DNA from: CBDFNC01 sp965249895
Lineage (GTDB): Bacteria; Pseudomonadota; Gammaproteobacteria; Enterobacterales; CBDFNC01
Assembly: GCA_965249895.1 (NCBI GenBank)
Contig: CBDFNC010000005.1
Coordinates: 2,480,001 to 2,544,000, forward strand
DNA length: 64,000 nt
Direction: 5' to 3'
Position 1 is the stretch's first letter; every line of letters begins with the position of its first letter. Under the pieces are notes generated by a model. The model did no database searches. It was not told the DNA's origin and was given only the letters and a program-made list of their open reading frames with translations. A program made the translations under genes and the position numbers. This document shows, in pieces, positions 33,400 to 42,766 of the stretch.

Positions 33400-34620
33400 T
33401 TAACCTCCAACCATGTTGTTTAGCGCCAGCATGGGCTGAAGTATCGCAGCAACGATAAACAGCACAACACCTGCCATGGAAACCACCAATGCCGGCTCAA
33501 ACACACCTAACGCCATATTTACCTGAGCGGCAAACTGCTTATCCTGGTTATCTGCTGCACGTTCCAACATTTGCTCCAGCTCCCCGCTGCGCTCACCGCT
33601 GGCTATCATATGCAGCATCATGGGTGGGAACAATTTTGTATTTTCCAGGGCCACACCCAAGCTAGTGCCTTCACGCACCCTGTCCGTGGCTTCAGCCACC
33701 TTTTTTCTGGTGTACAGGTTAGTCAGTACCTCTCCGGATATTCCCATTCCTTCCAGCAAAGGCACGGCACTGGCGTTGAGAATACTCAGGGTGCGGGCAA
33801 AACGGGCGGTATTAAGGTCCTTACTCACCTTGCCTATCACCGGTAACTTAAGAACAAGCTGATGAAATTTAAGGCGGTTTTTTTCATTCTTAAGATAAGC
33901 CTTGAAGCCAAACGAGGCCAATATGCACCCCAGCACGACAAACAGGCCAAAATCCTGTAAGAAATCACTGGCACCAATCAAAAACTGGGTGGAAGCCGGC
34001 AAGTCCTGCCCCATATGCTCGAACTGGCCCACCACCTGAGGCACCACAGAGGTGAGCAAAATAGAAATCACCCCTATGGCGACTAGGGTGAGCATGATAG
34101 GGTAAATCATCGCTTGCATTAACTTACTGCGCATTTGCTGACGTTGTTCGGTGTAGTCCGCCAACCGATCGAGAACTTTTTCCAGGTGGCCTGACTTTTC
34201 ACCTGCCGCCACCATAGCGCAAAACAGCTCATCAAAAATATGGGGAAACTCCCCCATACTGTCTGCCAGGGTATAACCTTCCACTACTCGGCTTCTTACC
34301 GCCAGGATCATGGTTTTAAGTTTGGGTTTGTCGGTTTGCTGGCCGACGGCCCGCAGGCACTCTTCAATTGGCATGCCTGCCGCTACCAGGGTAGAAAGCT
34401 GACGAGTGATCAGCGCCAACTCGGCGGCACTGACTTTGCGCTTCAGGCTAAACCCGGTGCTGGCGCTTTTCTTAACCTTTTCAACCGCAAGGGTGACTTC
34501 TACAGGAGTCAGCCCCTGCTCCCTTATTTGCTGGCGAATTTGTCTTGGGGTATCCGCTTCCAGTACACCTTTTTTCTGGCGTCCCTTCTTATCCAGCGCA
34601 ATATATTCGAAAGCCGCCAT
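33400..34620 (-). CDS. gspF: Type II secretion inner-membrane platform protein F
   Basis: The 406-residue polytopic protein is the core of the assembly platform. It has the N-terminal FEYIALDKKGRQKKGVLEAD, two repeated GspF domains (MPIEECLRAVGQQT... and ASAVPLLEGMGISGEVLTN) and three membrane segments, the last ending AAILQPMLALNNMVGG. It lies two bases downstream of gspE. Its 3' end is echoed twice downstream. Confidence 0.94.
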   Translation of the reverse strand: MAAFEYIALDKKGRQKKGVLEADTPRQIRQQIREQGLTPVEVTLAVEKVKKSASTGFSLKRKVSAAELALITRQLSTLVAAGMPIEECLRAVGQQTDKPKLKTMILAVRSRVVEGYTLADSMGEFPHIFDELFCAMVAAGEKSGHLEKVLDRLADYTEQRQQMRSKLMQAMIYPIMLTLVAIGVISILLTSVVPQVVGQFEHMGQDLPASTQFLIGASDFLQDFGLFVVLGCILASFGFKAYLKNEKNRLKFHQLVLKLPVIGKVSKDLNTARFARTLSILNASAVPLLEGMGISGEVLTNLYTRKKVAEATDRVREGTSLGVALENTKLFPPMMLHMIASGERSGELEQMLERAADNQDKQFAAQVNMALGVFEPALVVSMAGVVLFIVAAILQPMLALNNMVGG

Positions 34621-34622
34621 AA

Positions 34623-36152
34623 TTAGTCCTCCCGGGTGACTCGAAGCACTTCTTCCAGGGTGGTGATGCCGGCAATCACTTTGGCTACACCGTCAGCTCT
34701 GATACTTGGAGAGTCTTGTCGCACCAGTTTTTCAATCTGCAATTCCCCCCCCCCGGAATGGATTAACTCCCGCACCTCTTCCGTGATCTGGATTAACTCA
34801 TAAATACCGGTTCGACCCTTATATCCAGTGTAATTACATGCCTCACAACCCTCCGCGCGATAAACGCTTGCCTGATCGTCTGGCGCCAAATCGAGCAAAC
34901 TGCGTTCTTTCTCCGTCACCAGGTGTGGTTCACGGCATTCGAGGCATATGGTCCGCACCAGGCGCTGAGCCAGTACGGCCACCAAACTGGAGGATAACAG
35001 GAAGGGTTCGACCCCCATATCCTGCATACGTGTAACAGCGCCGATGGCGGTGTTGGTGTGTAAGGTAGACAATACCAGGTGACCGGTTAAACTGGCCTGA
35101 ACCGCAATTTCCGCCGTTTCCAGATCCCGAATTTCCCCTATCATCACCACGTCAGGATCCTGACGCAGAATGGCTCTCAGGCCCCGGGCAAACGTCATAT
35201 CTACCTTGGTATTCACCTGGGTCTGGCCAATCCCCTCCAGTGTGTATTCGATGGGATCCTCTACGGTGAGGATATTCCTCTCTCTATCATTGATATCCAT
35301 GATACCAGCATACAAGGTGGTACTCTTACCCGAACCCGTTGGCCCTGTCACCAGGATAATGCCGTGAGGTTTGCGGATCACCTCGGCGAAGATCGCCTGG
35401 TTTCTGGCACTCATATTCAGCTCGGACAGCTGCTTGACCGCATTCTTATCAAGCAGACGCAGTACGATCCGCTCACCGTGGCTGGAAGGCATAGTCGACA
35501 CACGCACATCGATGGCGCGACCGCCAATACGCAATGCGATGCGGCCATCCTGCGGTACCCGCTTTTCGGCGATATCCAGCCTGGCCATGACCTTAATACG
35601 AGAAACCAGCAGGGAAGCCAGTTTACGCTGGGGTTTGAGTATTTCCCTTAATACACCATCGATGCGGAAGCGGATCACCAGGGATTTCTCGAAGGTCTCG
35701 ATATGGATATCCGACGCACCTTCTTTAATGGCCTCGCTTAGCATGGCGTTGATCAGCTTGATAATAGGCGCATCGTCTTCCGCTTCCAGCAAGTCTTCAC
35801 TTTCTGGCAACTCTTCGGCCAGGGCAAAGAAGTCCTCGTTACCTATATCTTCCATTAACTGACGCGCTTCGGACGAGTCTCTCTGATAGGTTTCCGTTAA
35901 CACCCGTTCAAATTCTTCGTCCGCCAGTGTTTGTACTACAAAGGCTTGACCGGAAATACGTCTGGCTTCGAGTACGGCTTGCGCCGTGACATCTCTTTTA
36001 CAGCATAGGGTGAAGTCCTGCCCTTCTTTGACCAAAACCAGACCATGGTTTTTAGCAAATATAAACGGCAGCTGGTGATGCCCTACCTCGCGTTCATCCA
36101 GGTAAGGCGCTTCATCCGCTAATGCCTTTTCATTAGTTAGCGGACTTTCCAT
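34623..36152 (-). CDS. gspE: Type II secretion ATPase E
   Basis: The 509-residue cytoplasmic ATPase powers the pseudopilus. Walker A is GPTGSGKSTT, the Asp box and Walker B follow (RQDPDVVMIGEIRDLETAEI), then the His box LVLSTLHTN. The C-terminal four-Cys zinc motif is complete (CLEC ... CEAC). A run of ten G on the coding strand, for HSGGGEL (34745-34754), is a possible slippage site near the C-terminus. Its first 20 bases overlap gspD. Confidence 0.95.
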   Translation of the reverse strand: MESPLTNEKALADEAPYLDEREVGHHQLPFIFAKNHGLVLVKEGQDFTLCCKRDVTAQAVLEARRISGQAFVVQTLADEEFERVLTETYQRDSSEARQLMEDIGNEDFFALAEELPESEDLLEAEDDAPIIKLINAMLSEAIKEGASDIHIETFEKSLVIRFRIDGVLREILKPQRKLASLLVSRIKVMARLDIAEKRVPQDGRIALRIGGRAIDVRVSTMPSSHGERIVLRLLDKNAVKQLSELNMSARNQAIFAEVIRKPHGIILVTGPTGSGKSTTLYAGIMDINDRERNILTVEDPIEYTLEGIGQTQVNTKVDMTFARGLRAILRQDPDVVMIGEIRDLETAEIAVQASLTGHLVLSTLHTNTAIGAVTRMQDMGVEPFLLSSSLVAVLAQRLVRTICLECREPHLVTEKERSLLDLAPDDQASVYRAEGCEACNYTGYKGRTGIYELIQITEEVRELIHSGGGELQIEKLVRQDSPSIRADGVAKVIAGITTLEEVLRVTRED

Positions 36153-38223
36153 CTTTTTGTTCCTCTTCTTTCGAGTCGTCAGACTGCTCCGGCGCCTTAC
36201 GATCTCTACGCCTCATGTCAAAAACTTCGGGGTCTATTTCCGGGCTCTGGCCCCACTCCGGCAGGACCGGCACATCTGTATTGGGCATCAGGTTAACGCC
36301 ATCATCCAGCTGATTGAGCTGCACGGCGCGGATAAGGTTATACTTACGTGAACTAAAGCCTGCCAGTGAATTGCCATCACGCAAAATAGTCGGCCTGATA
36401 AATACCATCAGATTACGCTTTTGAGTTTTACTGTTAGTGGATTTAAACAGGTTTCCTATCCAGGGAATATCCCCCAAAAACGGCACCTTTTCTACCGTTT
36501 CATGTACTTCCTCATCAATTAGACCACCGATCACGATAGTATCTCCGCTGTCCACCAATACCGTTGTTTCCACTTCACGGGTAGCAAAGATAACATCGAC
36601 GCCGGTATTACCTAGTACTTTGGAAACTTCCTGCTTAATCTTCAGCTGCACCGCATTCCCTTCGTTGATTTGCGGCGTCACATTAAGTTTGATGCCCACT
36701 TTTCTACGCTCCACCGTAGTAAACGGGTTATCGTTGTTAGAACTGGAAGCCGATCCCGTTTTGACAGGCACGTCCTCACCGACGATAAAGCTGGCTTCCT
36801 GATTATCCAATGTGGTCAAACTTGGCGTCGCCAGGATATTAGAGCCACTTGAACGGGCAACGGCCTGTAGGACGGCCCCAAAATCCTTACCACCCACAAG
36901 ACCCATCGCCATGCCACTTATTTTTCCAACTGCTGCGGCAAGCGGCTCTATATTGCCTTTTTTCTCCGGGTTATTGGTCGTCACCTGGTTGTCACCGCTA
37001 CCTGTAGTGGTCTGGCTGGCTTTCTCGGGTCTGGCTTCATATATACCCGCGCCAACCTCACCGATAGTGACACCGTTATTGTGGAACTGAGTACCACCAA
37101 AACGGGTTACCCATTGTACGCCCAAACCAATACCGTCACCTTCGGCGATTTCAACGATAATCGCCTCCACAGCAACCTGGGCGCGGCGAATATCCAGCTG
37201 ACGGATCACGCTTTCCAGGGACGTCATCACATCCGGCTGCGCCGTTACTACGATGGAGTTAGTGCCTTCGTGGGCTTCTATGCTCAACGAGGATTTGCTG
37301 GACTTGGCACCTTTTCCCTTACCACCGCCTTCAGCTTCGATGGATTTACTGACTCCTTTCAGCACATCTACCATATCCTTGGCCTGGGCGTATTTCAGAT
37401 AGATAACCCGGGTATTACCATTGGTTTTTAGCTCACTATCCAGCTGGCGAATTAACTTAACCGCTCTGGCCCTGGCTTTGGGCTCACCACTAATAATCAC
37501 TGCATTTAGTCGCTCGTCAGCCACCATACGAGGCTTCAGCAAGCTGGGGGTAGTATTTTTACCTCCAGCCACAGGTTTTTGAATGGTTTCGAGGATCCGC
37601 ACCATTTCGGAAGCACTGGCGTAGGTAAGCTTGATAATATCCACTTCCTGATCACCCGCCCTGTCGACGCGGCGAACAATTTCAACCAGGCGATTTACCA
37701 CAGCCGCGCGGCCAGTGATCATAATCACGTTGGAAGGATCATAGTGCACTACGTTACCACCGCCGGCATTGTCATTTAGCTGGCGTAATAAGGGCGCGAG
37801 TTCACGGACCGAGACATTTCTTACCGGTACTACCCGGGTCACCATTTCATCACCGTAACCAGGGTTATTGCTGTCCACAACAGGAATAGCCGAGACCTTG
37901 GCATCCTTTGCCTTAATCACCTTCATCACCCCGTTGTCCATCTCGACAACGGCAAACCCATAGACCTCGAGTACGTTCAGGAAGAACTGGTAATACTGAG
38001 CGTCATTGAGCAAGTCATAACTGCGTACATTAATTTTCCCCCGTACGGCAGGGTCGATAATGATGGTTTTGCTCAGGCTTTTACCAACAAAGTTGATAAA
38101 TTCGTGAATATCTGTTCCCTTGAAGTTAGGGGAGTACTCGGCTGACCAGCTCGCGGAAGAAAAGCTTAATAACAAGCCAGCACAAACCGCTTTCAGTTTA
38201 CGGTTGATCGTTAACAATTCCAT
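36133..38223 (-). CDS. gspD: Type II secretion outer-membrane secretin D
   Basis: From ATG 38223 the protein has 696 residues with a signal peptide (MELLTINRKLKAVCAGLLLSFSSASWSA). The N0 domain (FKGTDIHEFINFVGKSLSKT) and N1-N3 KH-like domains precede the secretin domain (VPFLGDIPWIGNLFK is a hallmark). It forms the outer-membrane gate. The open frame extends to 38289, but only the internal Met gives a proper signal peptide. The C-terminal tail is rich in Asp, Arg and Glu. Confidence 0.93.
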   Translation of the reverse strand: MELLTINRKLKAVCAGLLLSFSSASWSAEYSPNFKGTDIHEFINFVGKSLSKTIIIDPAVRGKINVRSYDLLNDAQYYQFFLNVLEVYGFAVVEMDNGVMKVIKAKDAKVSAIPVVDSNNPGYGDEMVTRVVPVRNVSVRELAPLLRQLNDNAGGGNVVHYDPSNVIMITGRAAVVNRLVEIVRRVDRAGDQEVDIIKLTYASASEMVRILETIQKPVAGGKNTTPSLLKPRMVADERLNAVIISGEPKARARAVKLIRQLDSELKTNGNTRVIYLKYAQAKDMVDVLKGVSKSIEAEGGGKGKGAKSSKSSLSIEAHEGTNSIVVTAQPDVMTSLESVIRQLDIRRAQVAVEAIIVEIAEGDGIGLGVQWVTRFGGTQFHNNGVTIGEVGAGIYEARPEKASQTTTGSGDNQVTTNNPEKKGNIEPLAAAVGKISGMAMGLVGGKDFGAVLQAVARSSGSNILATPSLTTLDNQEASFIVGEDVPVKTGSASSSNNDNPFTTVERRKVGIKLNVTPQINEGNAVQLKIKQEVSKVLGNTGVDVIFATREVETTVLVDSGDTIVIGGLIDEEVHETVEKVPFLGDIPWIGNLFKSTNSKTQKRNLMVFIRPTILRDGNSLAGFSSRKYNLIRAVQLNQLDDGVNLMPNTDVPVLPEWGQSPEIDPEVFDMRRRDRKAPEQSDDSKEEEQKDGKSAN

Positions 38224-38248
38224 ACTAACCACTATGCTCCGTTTATTC

Positions 38249-39118
38249 TTATTCAGGCAAACTGAAATAAAGTTCGTATAACTGTCCATTCCTTTCTACT
38301 GTCAGACTGATATCTGTCATCGTCGGAAGGTCCTTCATCAGTGTCATTGCCTGCTGCATATCTGTTAAATCTATTCCGTTAAGTGAGGTGGCCAGGTCAT
38401 TTGCCTTAAGGCCCGCCTGTTTAAATAAGCTTGTGTCTTTGCCCGGATTGATGCGATACCCAACCAGCTCCCCATGTTTGCGCACGGGAGAAATACGCAA
38501 GTAGTCGGTAAGTTTACCTGGGTTTGCAAGCAACTCTTTGCGGTCGATGGTTATTTTTCTGGTCTCGGCTCTTGGCGCCTCGGACTTTCTTTGTTGCGGG
38601 GCAGCTGACTTGGAATAATTTTCACCGTCCAGCATCAGAGTTTCCAGACGCCCTCGGTACTCAATGATCACCCTGTCGGTTTGGATCTCCTTGAGCACAG
38701 CACCGGTTCTGTCGACAGGAGATTCGATAAAATAGCTGTCCTGCCGGCCATTATTTTCAATAATTGCCATCGCAAGATTAGGGTCGCTGGCCGCGATCAG
38801 GCCGGTGAGTGTTAACCTCAGCTTGGTTTTAGGTGCATCCGTGGTTTGCTTAACCACGACTTTCTTTTCTGTTTGATATTTTCCGAACAGGTTGGAACGA
38901 TTGATTTTAGCGGTATCATAAGCCGCACCACTATTTTGAGCAGCCACGGATTCAGGTCGCCAGGTAGACGCGTTGCTGGATGGAACAGGCACAAGTCGCC
39001 ATGTTAATACAGCCAATTGATAACAGAGCAGCACCAGCAAAACCAAGAAGCTAATAGTAGAAATCTTTTGCTGGGGCAAGCCACTCAGACGCGACCATGC
39101 GCCAGAGAACTTATCCAT
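38249..39118 (-). CDS. gspC: Type II secretion protein C
   Basis: The 289-residue bitopic protein links the inner platform to the secretin. It has one helix (ISFLVLLVLLCYQLAVLTW), an HR domain (about 95-165: LRLTLTGLIAASDPNLAMAI) and a C-terminal PDZ domain (VGYRINPGKDTSLFKQAGLK). It is first in the gspC-N operon, 25 bases before gspD. No prepilin peptidase or pilotin gene is in the window. Confidence 0.93.
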   Translation of the reverse strand: MDKFSGAWSRLSGLPQQKISTISFLVLLVLLCYQLAVLTWRLVPVPSSNASTWRPESVAAQNSGAAYDTAKINRSNLFGKYQTEKKVVVKQTTDAPKTKLRLTLTGLIAASDPNLAMAIIENNGRQDSYFIESPVDRTGAVLKEIQTDRVIIEYRGRLETLMLDGENYSKSAAPQQRKSEAPRAETRKITIDRKELLANPGKLTDYLRISPVRKHGELVGYRINPGKDTSLFKQAGLKANDLATSLNGIDLTDMQQAMTLMKDLPTMTDISLTVERNGQLYELYFSLPE

Positions 39119-39511
39119 TACTACTTAAATCCCTATAAAATATAAAATTCAGCATCCTCGCCGAGCCAAATCAGTCTAACGCGAGGGATATGCGGCAACA
39201 AGTGCTATTCCATTGGAGTAAGACACTTGAAACACGAAACTACGAAAAAATAACAAATTGCGCAGCACAGACAAGCACGGAAACCGAAAACTCAGAAGTT
39301 CATGCGAACAGTTATCATCGTTAGATATGCGCGATGATGCCATAGATAATAAAATTGTCTAGTGACATATCAAGGCTCTTTACAATTTCTTACAAGATAT
39401 ACAGCGTTGAGAAAGAAGGCTTTTCTCTTTTATCTAGATTAACTCACCTAACCAGTAGACGAAGACAGCCTCAAGGATTTCAAATACGAGTCAGGAAATA
39501 GTTTAACTGAG
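39119..39511. other. gspC/hslR divergent intergenic region
   Basis: About 390 bases up to the hslR promoter hold no gene. The stretch must carry the gsp operon promoter. I see AT-rich segments but no site I would name. Confidence 0.5.
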
Positions 39512-39540
39512 CTTGAAAAAAGGGCTCTGGATCCCCATTA
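39512..39540 (+). promoter_or_regulatory. Sigma-32 (heat-shock) promoter of hslR
   Basis: CTTGAAA at 39512-39518, 14 bases, then CCCCATTA at 39533-39540 match the RpoH consensus (CTTGAAA, N11-16, CCCCATNT) almost exactly. The expected start is near 39547, 28 bases before the hslR ATG. Confidence 0.88.
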
Positions 39541-39574
39541 ATGGCTGCATAAATGAGCAAAGACTAAGGTTAGC

Positions 39575-39982
39575 ATGTCCAAGTTACAGGATAACGAATC
39601 TGTTCGATTAGACAAGTGGCTTTGGGCTGCTCGTTTTTACAAAACCCGAGGATTAGCCAGAGACATGATCTCAGGGGGCAAAGTTCATTATAATGGTCAG
39701 AGAACAAAGGCCAGCAAGCATGTTGAGCTTGGCGCGCTTGTCACCTTAAGACAAAGTCATGATCAAAAAGAAGTCGTGGTGGATAAACTATCCGGACAGC
39801 GCAGAGGGGCGCCTGAAGCCCAGACCTTGTATACAGAAACAGAACAAAGCATAGAGAAGCGGGCAAAAAATGCGCAAGCACGCGAGCTAAGTGCGCAATT
39901 TGCCCCGCATCCGGATAAGAAACCGGATAAAAAACAAAGGCGTGAATTGCTGAGAACCAAATCACGCCAAGTTGATTATTAA
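39575..39982 (+). CDS. hslR: Heat-shock protein Hsp15, ribosome-associated
   Basis: The 135-residue S4-domain protein starts RLDKWLWAARFYKTRGLARD and continues GGKVHYNGQRTKASKHVELG. Hsp15 binds 50S subunits carrying stalled nascent chains and helps recycle them. A basic tail (KKPDKKQRRELLRTKSRQ) contacts RNA. It is followed by hslO 58 bases later, as in E. coli, and driven by a sigma-32 promoter. Confidence 0.95.
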   Translation: MSKLQDNESVRLDKWLWAARFYKTRGLARDMISGGKVHYNGQRTKASKHVELGALVTLRQSHDQKEVVVDKLSGQRRGAPEAQTLYTETEQSIEKRAKNAQARELSAQFAPHPDKKPDKKQRRELLRTKSRQVDY

Positions 39983-40040
39983 TTTATTTTAGTCTGATAA
40001 GAGTAAAACCTATCAGGCGCATAGTTTTACTGGAGACACA

Positions 40041-40925
40041 ATGAGCCATCACGATCTGCTACACAGATATCTATTCGAAGACTACCAGGTTCGTGGCGAG
40101 CTGGTTCAGGTCAGCAATAGTTTTCAGGCAATCATTAACAACCACAATTACCCGGCGGCAATTGAGAAACTGGTTGGTGAGCTTTTTGTCGCAACTAGCT
40201 TACTGACGGCGACCATTAAGTTTAAAGGCAATATTACGGTTCAGCTCCAGGGAGATGGTCCGGTTCACCTGGCCGCTATTAATGGTAACGACCAGCAGGA
40301 AATTCGTGGGGTCGCCCGTTATAACAGTGAACCTAAAGCTGACGCCACACTTAAAGAGATGATAGGTAAAGGCCACATGGTGATCACCATTACCCCTGAC
40401 GAAGGAGAAAGGTACCAAGGTGTGGTAGATTTATCCGGCGACACAGTTGCAGAGTGCCTGGAAAACTATTTCGACCAATCCGAGCAGCTATCGACCCGCA
40501 TTATTCTTAAAACCGGCCAACAGGAAAACGGCGCTGTTGCCGGCGGTATCTTATTACAAAAACTGCCTTCCGCCGAAGCAAACCATGAAGAAGACTTTAT
40601 CCATGTTGCCACTCTGGCAAAAACCATAAAAGCAGAAGAGCTGTTTAACCTGGATGCGGAAACCGTACTTTATCGCCTTTTCAACCAGGAAAAAGTGCGT
40701 TTATATGAGCCTCAAGCTATCAGTTTTAATTGTGGCTGCTCGCGTGAGCGCTGTGTTCAGGCTCTAATTACAGTGGAAAAACGAGAACTGTTGAAAATTA
40801 TCGAAGAAAAGGGGCAAATTGATATGAATTGTGAATATTGCCGGACTCCATATCACTTCGATGCTATCGATATTGAGAGCATATTCAACGAAGGACCAAC
40901 AGAAACGCAACAATCTACACATTAA
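40041..40925 (+). CDS. hslO: Redox-regulated chaperone Hsp33
   Basis: The 294-residue chaperone is turned on by oxidation. The zinc/redox Cys set C-x-C ... C-x-x-C is present near the C-terminus (NCGCSRERC then CEYCRTPY). The N-terminal domain has the expected FQAIINNHNYPAAIEKLVGE and LQGDGPVHLAAINGN. CTGGAGACACA precedes the ATG. It belongs to the hslR-hslO heat-shock unit. Confidence 0.96.
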   Translation: MSHHDLLHRYLFEDYQVRGELVQVSNSFQAIINNHNYPAAIEKLVGELFVATSLLTATIKFKGNITVQLQGDGPVHLAAINGNDQQEIRGVARYNSEPKADATLKEMIGKGHMVITITPDEGERYQGVVDLSGDTVAECLENYFDQSEQLSTRIILKTGQQENGAVAGGILLQKLPSAEANHEEDFIHVATLAKTIKAEELFNLDAETVLYRLFNQEKVRLYEPQAISFNCGCSRERCVQALITVEKRELLKIIEEKGQIDMNCEYCRTPYHFDAIDIESIFNEGPTETQQSTH

Positions 40926-40931
40926 GTTAAT

Positions 40932-40958
40932 AAAAGGTGGGAAATATCCCGCCTTTTT
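40932..40958 (+). terminator. Terminator after hslO
   Basis: AAAAGGTGGGA, loop AATA, TCCCGCCTTTTT with one G-T pair. Confidence 0.88.
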
Positions 40959-41085
40959 CTTATCATATTCAGTGCAAGACACGATATCTTGATTTAATAA
41001 TTTATATTCCAATAAAAAAACTTGTCCAAAGAGGCAAATAGCTCAAAGAGCTCCCTACTATAGTAATGTACCCTAGGAGATATAA

Positions 41086-42714
41086 ATGACTGTTCTTGAA
41101 GCAGAAAAGATCGGGATCACCAGTGAAGACCTGGCTGAATACGGCATTACAGGTGCAGCTGACATTGTCCATAACCCGTCTTACGAGCGATTGTTTGTCG
41201 AAGAAACCAGACCCGAGCTGGAAGGTTACGAAAAAGGCATAGTCACTACATCTGGATCTGTGGCTGTAGATACAGGTATTTTCACCGGGCGCTCCCCGAA
41301 AGATAAATATATAGTGCGGGACGACACCACCAAGGATACTATCTGGTGGTCGGATCAGGGAAAAAATGATAATAAACCTATCACCCCGCAACTATGGGAA
41401 AACTTAAAAGGTCTGGTTACCAAGCAGCTATCCAACAAACGTTTGTTTGTGGTAGATGCTTATTGCGGCGCTAACAAGGATACCCGCCTTAGCGTCCGCT
41501 TTATTGTCGAAGTGGCCTGGCAAGCGCATTTCGTCACCAATATGTTTATTCGTCCAAGCGAACAAGAGTTGGCAAGCTTCGAAGCCGATTTCATCGTAAT
41601 GAATGGTTCAAAAACCACCAACCCGGGCTGGCAAGAGCAGGGCTTAAACTCGGAAAACTTTGTCGCTTTTAACCTGACAGAGAAAATGCAGCTTATCGGC
41701 GGCACCTGGTATGGCGGTGAAATGAAAAAAGGTATGTTCTCCATGATGAACTACTTTTTGCCGCTAAAAGGCATGGCTTCCATGCACTGCTCCGCTAACA
41801 TAGGTGAGCAAGGTGACACAGCTATTTTCTTCGGTCTTTCCGGCACGGGCAAAACTACCTTGTCCACAGATCCAAAACGCGCGCTTATAGGCGACGACGA
41901 GCATGGCTGGGATGACGACGGCATCTTTAACTTCGAAGGCGGTTGTTATGCCAAAACTATTCGCCTGAGCCAGGAAGCCGAGCCGGAAATCTTTAGCGCC
42001 ATCAGACGGGATGCCCTGCTGGAAAACGTCACCATATTGGCGGACAACAGTGTCGATTATGATGATGGTTCTAAAACCGAAAATACCCGGGTTTCCTATC
42101 CAATCAATCATATAGAAAACATAGTGAAGCCTGTGTCCAAGGGGGGCCACGCACAGAAGGTTATTTTCCTTTCAGCGGATGCGTTTGGCGTTTTACCCCC
42201 GGTAGCCAAACTGACTAAAGAGCAAACCAAATATCACTTTCTATCTGGCTTCACAGCTAAGCTAGCCGGTACAGAGCGTGGTATCACAGAGCCAACACCC
42301 ACTTTCTCCGCCTGTTTTGGTGCGGCATTCCTTAGCCTGCACCCGACCAAGTACGGTAAGGAGCTGGTAAAAAGAATGGAAGCGGCAGGCGCACAAGCTT
42401 ACTTGGTCAACACAGGCTGGAACGGCTCCGGCAAACGTATCTCCATTAAGGATACCCGCGCCATTATCGACGCTATCCTCGACGGCTCAATTGAGCAGGC
42501 CGAAACCAAGCAGTTACCGATATTTAACCTGGAAGTCCCCATCGCCCTGCACGACGTAGATCCTAACATCCTGGATCCGCGTGACACCTATCGGGATCCG
42601 GCGCAGTGGGATACCAAGGCGGTTGATTTGGCCCAGCGCTTTATCAATAACTTTGATAAGTACACCGACAACGACGAAGGTAAAGCCTTGGTTGCAGCAG
42701 GCCCACAGCTTTAA
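41086..42714 (+). CDS. pckA: Phosphoenolpyruvate carboxykinase (ATP)
   Basis: The 542-residue enzyme turns oxaloacetate and ATP into PEP, the entry to gluconeogenesis. It has the kinase-1a P-loop FFGLSGTGKTTLSTD, the kinase-2 loop IGDDEHGWDDDGIFNFEGGC and the GGTWYGGEMKKGMFS segment. CCTAGGAGATATAA gives a strong ribosome site. The order hslR-hslO-pckA is conserved in Vibrio and Shewanella relatives. It suits growth on acetate or amino acids, matching the acs cluster nearby. Confidence 0.96.
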   Translation: MTVLEAEKIGITSEDLAEYGITGAADIVHNPSYERLFVEETRPELEGYEKGIVTTSGSVAVDTGIFTGRSPKDKYIVRDDTTKDTIWWSDQGKNDNKPITPQLWENLKGLVTKQLSNKRLFVVDAYCGANKDTRLSVRFIVEVAWQAHFVTNMFIRPSEQELASFEADFIVMNGSKTTNPGWQEQGLNSENFVAFNLTEKMQLIGGTWYGGEMKKGMFSMMNYFLPLKGMASMHCSANIGEQGDTAIFFGLSGTGKTTLSTDPKRALIGDDEHGWDDDGIFNFEGGCYAKTIRLSQEAEPEIFSAIRRDALLENVTILADNSVDYDDGSKTENTRVSYPINHIENIVKPVSKGGHAQKVIFLSADAFGVLPPVAKLTKEQTKYHFLSGFTAKLAGTERGITEPTPTFSACFGAAFLSLHPTKYGKELVKRMEAAGAQAYLVNTGWNGSGKRISIKDTRAIIDAILDGSIEQAETKQLPIFNLEVPIALHDVDPNILDPRDTYRDPAQWDTKAVDLAQRFINNFDKYTDNDEGKALVAAGPQL

Positions 42715-42739
42715 TTCTTTGCCCGCCTTTTGAATGATC

Positions 42740-42766
42740 AAGCCAGTCGTTATGACTGGCTTTTTT
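42740..42766 (+). terminator. Terminator after pckA
   Basis: AAGCCAGTC, loop GTTAT region, GACTGGC and a six-T tail. Its end touches the convergent pilin gene stop. Confidence 0.92.

Noticed and set aside
38224..38289. gspD start at 38289
   Set aside because: The added 22 residues would bury the signal peptide; the Met at 38223 starts a clean one.
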